From: Pseudomonas asiatica
Lineage (GTDB): Bacteria > Pseudomonadota > Gammaproteobacteria > Pseudomonadales > Pseudomonadaceae
Direction: 5' to 3'
Length of the DNA stretch: 64,000 nucleotides
Assembly (NCBI RefSeq): GCF_040214835.1
Contig: NZ_CP157874.1
Location: 4,924,501 to 4,988,500, forward strand
Shown here in pieces: positions 60,936 through 64,000 of this stretch (positions are counted from its first letter, which is position 1; each line of letters opens with the position of its first letter). The notes beneath the pieces were generated by a model, which saw only the letters and a program-made list of their open reading frames with translations, searched no databases and was not told the origin of the DNA. The position numbers were made by a program, and so were the translations under genes.

Positions 60936-62372
60936 TCAGTTCCCCTTGCTCAGGCTGGCGGAGTTGGCCTCTCGGCCATCATCGGCGGCGGACAGCGGCC
61001 GCGCCGGCGTGCGTTTGGTGCCAGGGCCACCTGGGTTGTGCTCGTCACCCTCACCGGTCTGCGGCCCTTTGCGCACCAGGCGCATCATGTAGCCAAGGCC
61101 GGTGCCGAACAGGGCGAAGTACACCACCACGAAGGCCACCAGGGTGAAGCCGAGCTGGGCGTAACTGTGGTTGGACACACCGTCTGCCGTGCGCATCAGG
61201 CCATACACCACCCAGGGCTGGCGGCCGATTTCGGTGGTGAACCAGCCGGCCAGCAGCGCGATCAGCCCGGAAGGGCCCATCCACAGGGCCAGGTACAGGA
61301 ACGGCCGCGAGGTATAGAGCGTGCCGCGCTTGCGCAGCCAGAGGCTCCACAGGCCGACGAAGATCATCAGGAAGCCCAGCCCGACCATGATCCGGAACGA
61401 CCAGAAGACGATGGTCGAGTTGGGCCGGTCTTCGGGCGGGAACTCCTTCATCGCCGGCACCTGCTTGTCCAGGCTGTGGGTCAGGATCAGGCTGCCGAGC
61501 GCCGGGATCTCGAGCTTGAAGCGGGTGGTTTCGGCCTGCATGTCGGGAATGCCGAACAAGATCAGCGGGGTCGGCTCGCCGGGCACGTTCTCCCAGTGGC
61601 CTTCGATCGCGGCGATTTTCACCGGCTGGTGCTTGAGCGTGTTGAGGCCATGGAAGTCACCGATCACCGCCTGGATCGGGGCGACGATCAGCGCCATCCA
61701 CATGGCCATCGACAGCATCTTGCGCACCGCCGGGTTGTCACGCCCGCGCAGCAGGTGCCAGGCCGCCGAGGCACCGACGAAGAACGCGGTGGCAACGAAC
61801 GCGGCCGTGGCCATGTGCATCAGGCGGTAAGGGAACGAGGGGTTGAATACCACCGCCAGCCAGTCCACCGGCACCACCCGGCCATCGATGATCTCGTGGC
61901 CTTGCGGGGTCTGCATCCAACTGTTGGAGGCGAGGATCCAGAAGGTCGAGACCAGGGTGCCGAGCGCCACCATCACCGTGGAAAAGAAGTGCAGGCCACG
62001 GCCGACGCGGTTCCAGCCAAACAGCATGACCCCCAGGAAACCAGCCTCGAGGAAGAACGCGGTCAGCACCTCATAGGTGAGCAGCGGACCGGTAATGGCG
62101 CCGGCGAAGTCGGAGAAGCGGCTCCAGTTGGTACCGAACTGGTAGGCCATGACCAGGCCGGAAACCACCCCCATGCCGAAGTTGACGGCGAAGATTTTCG
62201 ACCAGAAGTGATAAAGGTCACGGTAGACCTGGTTGTTGGTCCGCAGCCAGAGGCCTTCGAGGACTGCCAGGTAGCTCGCCAGGCCAATGGTGATGGCCGG
62301 GAACAGGATATGGAACGACACGGTAAAGGCGAACTGCATTCGGGCGAGCTCTAAGGCCTCTATTCCGAACAT
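60936..62372 (-). CDS. cioA: Cytochrome bd-type (cyanide-insensitive) quinol oxidase subunit I
   Basis: A 478-residue membrane protein with nine helices. Haem-ligand and quinol features include H21 in SFHILFPAITIG, MHMATAAFVATAFFVGASAA in the middle, and the GRQPWVVYGLMRT motif. The quinol loop is short and lacks the long insert of E. coli CydA, the mark of CIO-type oxidases. The enzyme reduces O2 without pumping protons and tolerates cyanide. First gene of the cioAB-DUF2474 operon, with an ANR-type box about 147 bp upstream. Confidence 0.96.
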   Translation of the reverse strand: MFGIEALELARMQFAFTVSFHILFPAITIGLASYLAVLEGLWLRTNNQVYRDLYHFWSKIFAVNFGMGVVSGLVMAYQFGTNWSRFSDFAGAITGPLLTYEVLTAFFLEAGFLGVMLFGWNRVGRGLHFFSTVMVALGTLVSTFWILASNSWMQTPQGHEIIDGRVVPVDWLAVVFNPSFPYRLMHMATAAFVATAFFVGASAAWHLLRGRDNPAVRKMLSMAMWMALIVAPIQAVIGDFHGLNTLKHQPVKIAAIEGHWENVPGEPTPLILFGIPDMQAETTRFKLEIPALGSLILTHSLDKQVPAMKEFPPEDRPNSTIVFWSFRIMVGLGFLMIFVGLWSLWLRKRGTLYTSRPFLYLALWMGPSGLIALLAGWFTTEIGRQPWVVYGLMRTADGVSNHSYAQLGFTLVAFVVVYFALFGTGLGYMMRLVRKGPQTGEGDEHNPGGPGTKRTPARPLSAADDGREANSASLSKGN

Positions 62373-62518
62373 GGTGCTTCCTCTTCAGATAATCCGGCGT
62401 CCGGGCCGCTGGCCCCGTCGCCCACTGCCCCCACGGTAGTCGAGTGCGGCGCGTTGGAATTGTTCTGTTCGATCGCAGGGATTTCGGCCCAAGGGCCCGA
62501 TCGTTACATCTGGAACGA

Positions 62519-62532
62519 TTGACCCAGATCAA
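62519..62532. promoter_or_regulatory. ANR/FNR box upstream of cioAB
   Basis: TTGACCCAGATCAA matches TTGAT-N4-ATCAA except for one base in the left half. The distance to cioA (147 bp) would suit either repression at an upstream promoter or a long leader. ANR control of cioAB is known in P. aeruginosa. Confidence 0.7.
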
Positions 62533-62648
62533 CGATTGCTAGGAAGCATAGTCCTGAATGGCCCGCCGGGCCGTGTGGTTGATTGCCGCGTGACCGGTTG
62601 CCCCACCCCCTTTCATGACGCGTGAAAAAGTGCCGACCCCGGCAAACA

Positions 62649-62667
62649 GTAACCGTTTGTTACAAAC
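62649..62667. promoter_or_regulatory. Overlapping inverted repeats before the MFS gene
   Basis: GTAACCGTTTGTTAC (5-5-5) overlaps GTTTGTTACAAAC (6-1-6). They lie 50-68 bp upstream of the MFS start, a typical place for a TetR- or MarR-type operator. The regulator is not identified. Confidence 0.4.
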
Positions 62668-62716
62668 AGATGATACGCTGCGCACCCCTCTACTGCGCCG
62701 AGGCCCCTGGTTTCCG

Positions 62717-63937
62717 ATGTCCGATTCCGCACCGCAGTTGTTGCGTCACCACCGCCCTTTCCTGGCCTTCTGGCTGGCCCGCGTGTTCACCGCCAGCGGC
62801 TTCCAGATGCTCACCGTGGCCATTGGCTGGCACCTCTACCAATTGACCGGCAATGTGCTGGACCTGGGCCTGGTCGGCCTGGTCGAGTTCGCCCCACGGG
62901 TGCTGTTCATGCTGCACACCGGGCATGTCGCCGACCGCTATGACCGGCGCAAGGTCGCTGCGCTGTGCCAGAGCCTGCAGGGGCTGATAGCCCTGGCACT
63001 GGCGCTGGGCAGTGCCACCGACAACGTCACCCGCGAGCTGATCTTCGCCCTCGCCTTCCTGCTCGGTGCCACGCGTTCGTTCGAAATGCCGGCGACCCAG
63101 GCGCTGCTGCCCAATGTGGTACCGGCCGGGCTGTTCCCACGCGCGGTGGCGGCTTCGGCCTCGGCCACCCAGTCGGCAACCATTGTGGCGCCGGCGGTTG
63201 GCGGCTTCCTGTATGCCTTCGGCAGCATCTGGGTATACGGCCCCACCGTGGCCCTGTACGCCATCGCCTGCGTGCTGACCCTGAGCCTGCAGGCACGCGG
63301 CCAGGTGGCCCAGCGCGGACGCGCCAGCATCGAATCGCTGCTGGCCGGCATCCGCTTCATTCGCAGCCGGCCGGACATCCTCGGCGCCATCTCGCTGGAC
63401 CTGTTCGCCGTACTGCTGGGCGGTGCCACCGCGCTGTTGCCGGTGTTCGCCAAGGACATCCTGCTGACCGGCCCGCTGGGCCTCGGCCTGCTGCGCTCGG
63501 CGCCAGCGGTGGGGGCATTGCTGATGTCGCTGTGGCTGGCGCGCTTCCCGTTCGAGCGCAACGTGGGGCGGACCATGTTCACGGCAGTGGGCGTGTTCGG
63601 CGTGGCGACCATCGCCTTCGGCCTGTCGACCTCGTTCTGGTTCTCGCTGGCAGTGCTGGTGGTGCTGGGTGCGGCAGACATGATCAGCATGGTTATCCGC
63701 GGTGCCTTCGTGCAGTTGGAGACGCCGGATGAAATGCGCGGACGGGTGAGTGCGGTGAACGGCTTGTTCATTGGTGCCTCGAACCAGCTCGGCGAGTTCG
63801 AATCGGGGGTGACCGCGCACTGGTTCGGCACAGTGCCGGCGGTGGTGCTGGGTGGGGTGGGCACTTTGGTGGTGACTGGGGTGTGGATAAAGCTGTTCCC
63901 GACACTGGCCAAGCGGGACCGGTTGCATAACGGTTGA
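62717..63937 (+). CDS. MFS transporter (EntS/MFS_3-like exporter)
   Basis: A 406-residue membrane protein with 12 predicted helices. The loop between helices 2 and 3 carries HVADRYDRRKVAAL, the MFS motif A (G/H-x3-D-R-x-GRR-x-type). ATRSFEMPATQALLPNVVP after helix 4 and QLETPDEMRGRVSAVNGLF near helix 10 are typical of the MFS_3/EntS enterobactin-exporter group. ATG at 62717. The substrate is unknown; the closest named relatives export siderophores or drugs. Confidence 0.88.
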   Translation: MSDSAPQLLRHHRPFLAFWLARVFTASGFQMLTVAIGWHLYQLTGNVLDLGLVGLVEFAPRVLFMLHTGHVADRYDRRKVAALCQSLQGLIALALALGSATDNVTRELIFALAFLLGATRSFEMPATQALLPNVVPAGLFPRAVAASASATQSATIVAPAVGGFLYAFGSIWVYGPTVALYAIACVLTLSLQARGQVAQRGRASIESLLAGIRFIRSRPDILGAISLDLFAVLLGGATALLPVFAKDILLTGPLGLGLLRSAPAVGALLMSLWLARFPFERNVGRTMFTAVGVFGVATIAFGLSTSFWFSLAVLVVLGAADMISMVIRGAFVQLETPDEMRGRVSAVNGLFIGASNQLGEFESGVTAHWFGTVPAVVLGGVGTLVVTGVWIKLFPTLAKRDRLHNG

Positions 63938-63950
63938 TCTGTAGCCTGTA

Positions 63951-63984
63951 CCGGCCCTTTCGCGGGTAAACCCGCTCCCACAAG
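63951..63984. repeat. REP element at the right edge
   Basis: One REP copy (core GCGGGTAAACCCGC) 14 bp after the MFS stop. Its mate probably lies outside the window. Confidence 0.88.
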
Positions 63985-64000
63985 GACCGCGCTGCCTTCA

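Larger units (their letters stand above)
62373..62716. other. cioA/MFS divergent intergenic region
   Basis: This 344-bp gap has the cioA leader, an ANR/FNR-type box (62519-62532) and an overlapping pair of inverted repeats (62649-62667) near the MFS gene. No reading frame with a ribosome site is seen, and no REP element lies here. Confidence 0.7.

Noticed and set aside
59763..62354. 863-codon plus-strand open frame across cioAB
   Set aside because: Antisense shadow of two oxidase genes; composition dominated by H, Q, R, E and G without domains.

Overview
The window looks like chromosomal DNA of a Pseudomonas of the P. putida group. The evidence is high GC with strong GC3 bias, very frequent copies of the P. 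putida-type REP palindrome (core GCGGGTAAACCCGC or GCGGGTTCACCCGC), a homogentisate operon, a CIO-type cytochrome bd oxidase, a PpoR-like LuxR solo, and a short LOV photoreceptor whose cysteine is at residue 53. There are no rRNA or tRNA genes, prophage, insertion sequences or CRISPR. Seventy protein genes are annotated. One is cut by the left edge, and one of 51 codons is too short for routine ORF calling.

Layout. 1-305: tail of a universal stress protein. 411-5190: four-gene efflux operon (NodT lipoprotein, FUSC pump, DUF1656, HlyD adaptor) divergent from a LysR regulator, then a 2-hydroxyacid dehydrogenase, a DMT exporter and an AraC regulator. 9751-16125: one long iron operon on the minus strand (DUF3649, PepSY membrane protein, DUF3325, FecI sigma factor, FecR, TonB-dependent receptor) with a Fur box in front. 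16358-20663: small stress and housekeeping genes (HPF/RaiA, DUF3509, PsiE, LexA-controlled yebG, amino-acid dehydrogenase, SirB1-like). 20657-24856: homogentisate catabolism (hmgA, fahA, maiA) with its IclR repressor gene and a 17-bp operator. 25207-29464: SDR, hydrolase, LrgAB and its LysR regulator.

29612-34388: a light and redox neighbourhood with flavodoxin, short LOV protein, YcgR/PilZ-like protein, a LitR-type MerR regulator with an eroded B12 site, an ABM-like membrane protein, dihydromonapterin reductase FolM, DUF1244 and HopJ. 34517-36804: hydrolase and FabV. 37056-42186: a LysR gene divergent from a four-gene agmatine cluster. It encodes a cytosolic agmatine deiminase, N-carbamoylputrescine amidase, an orphan polyamine-binding protein and a second deiminase homologue with a Tat signal. 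42304-49642: cytochrome b561-like protein with a PepSY partner, thiolase, metE with tandem MetR-like sites, an MTHFR-like fusion and a CobW GTPase. 49828-54430: YbdD-CstA, PilZ and an NCS2 permease. 54607-63937: radA, mscL, fpr, ppoR, rlmG, the cioAB-DUF2474 oxidase operon with an ANR box, and an MFS exporter.

The best candidates for new biology are the agmatine cluster, which suggests an extracytoplasmic agmatine step paired with a cytosolic one, and the LOV/LitR-like/pterin block. Nearly every gap between convergent genes or operon ends carries an inverted pair of REP elements. Three or more REP sequence families occur, and pairs are mostly of one family.
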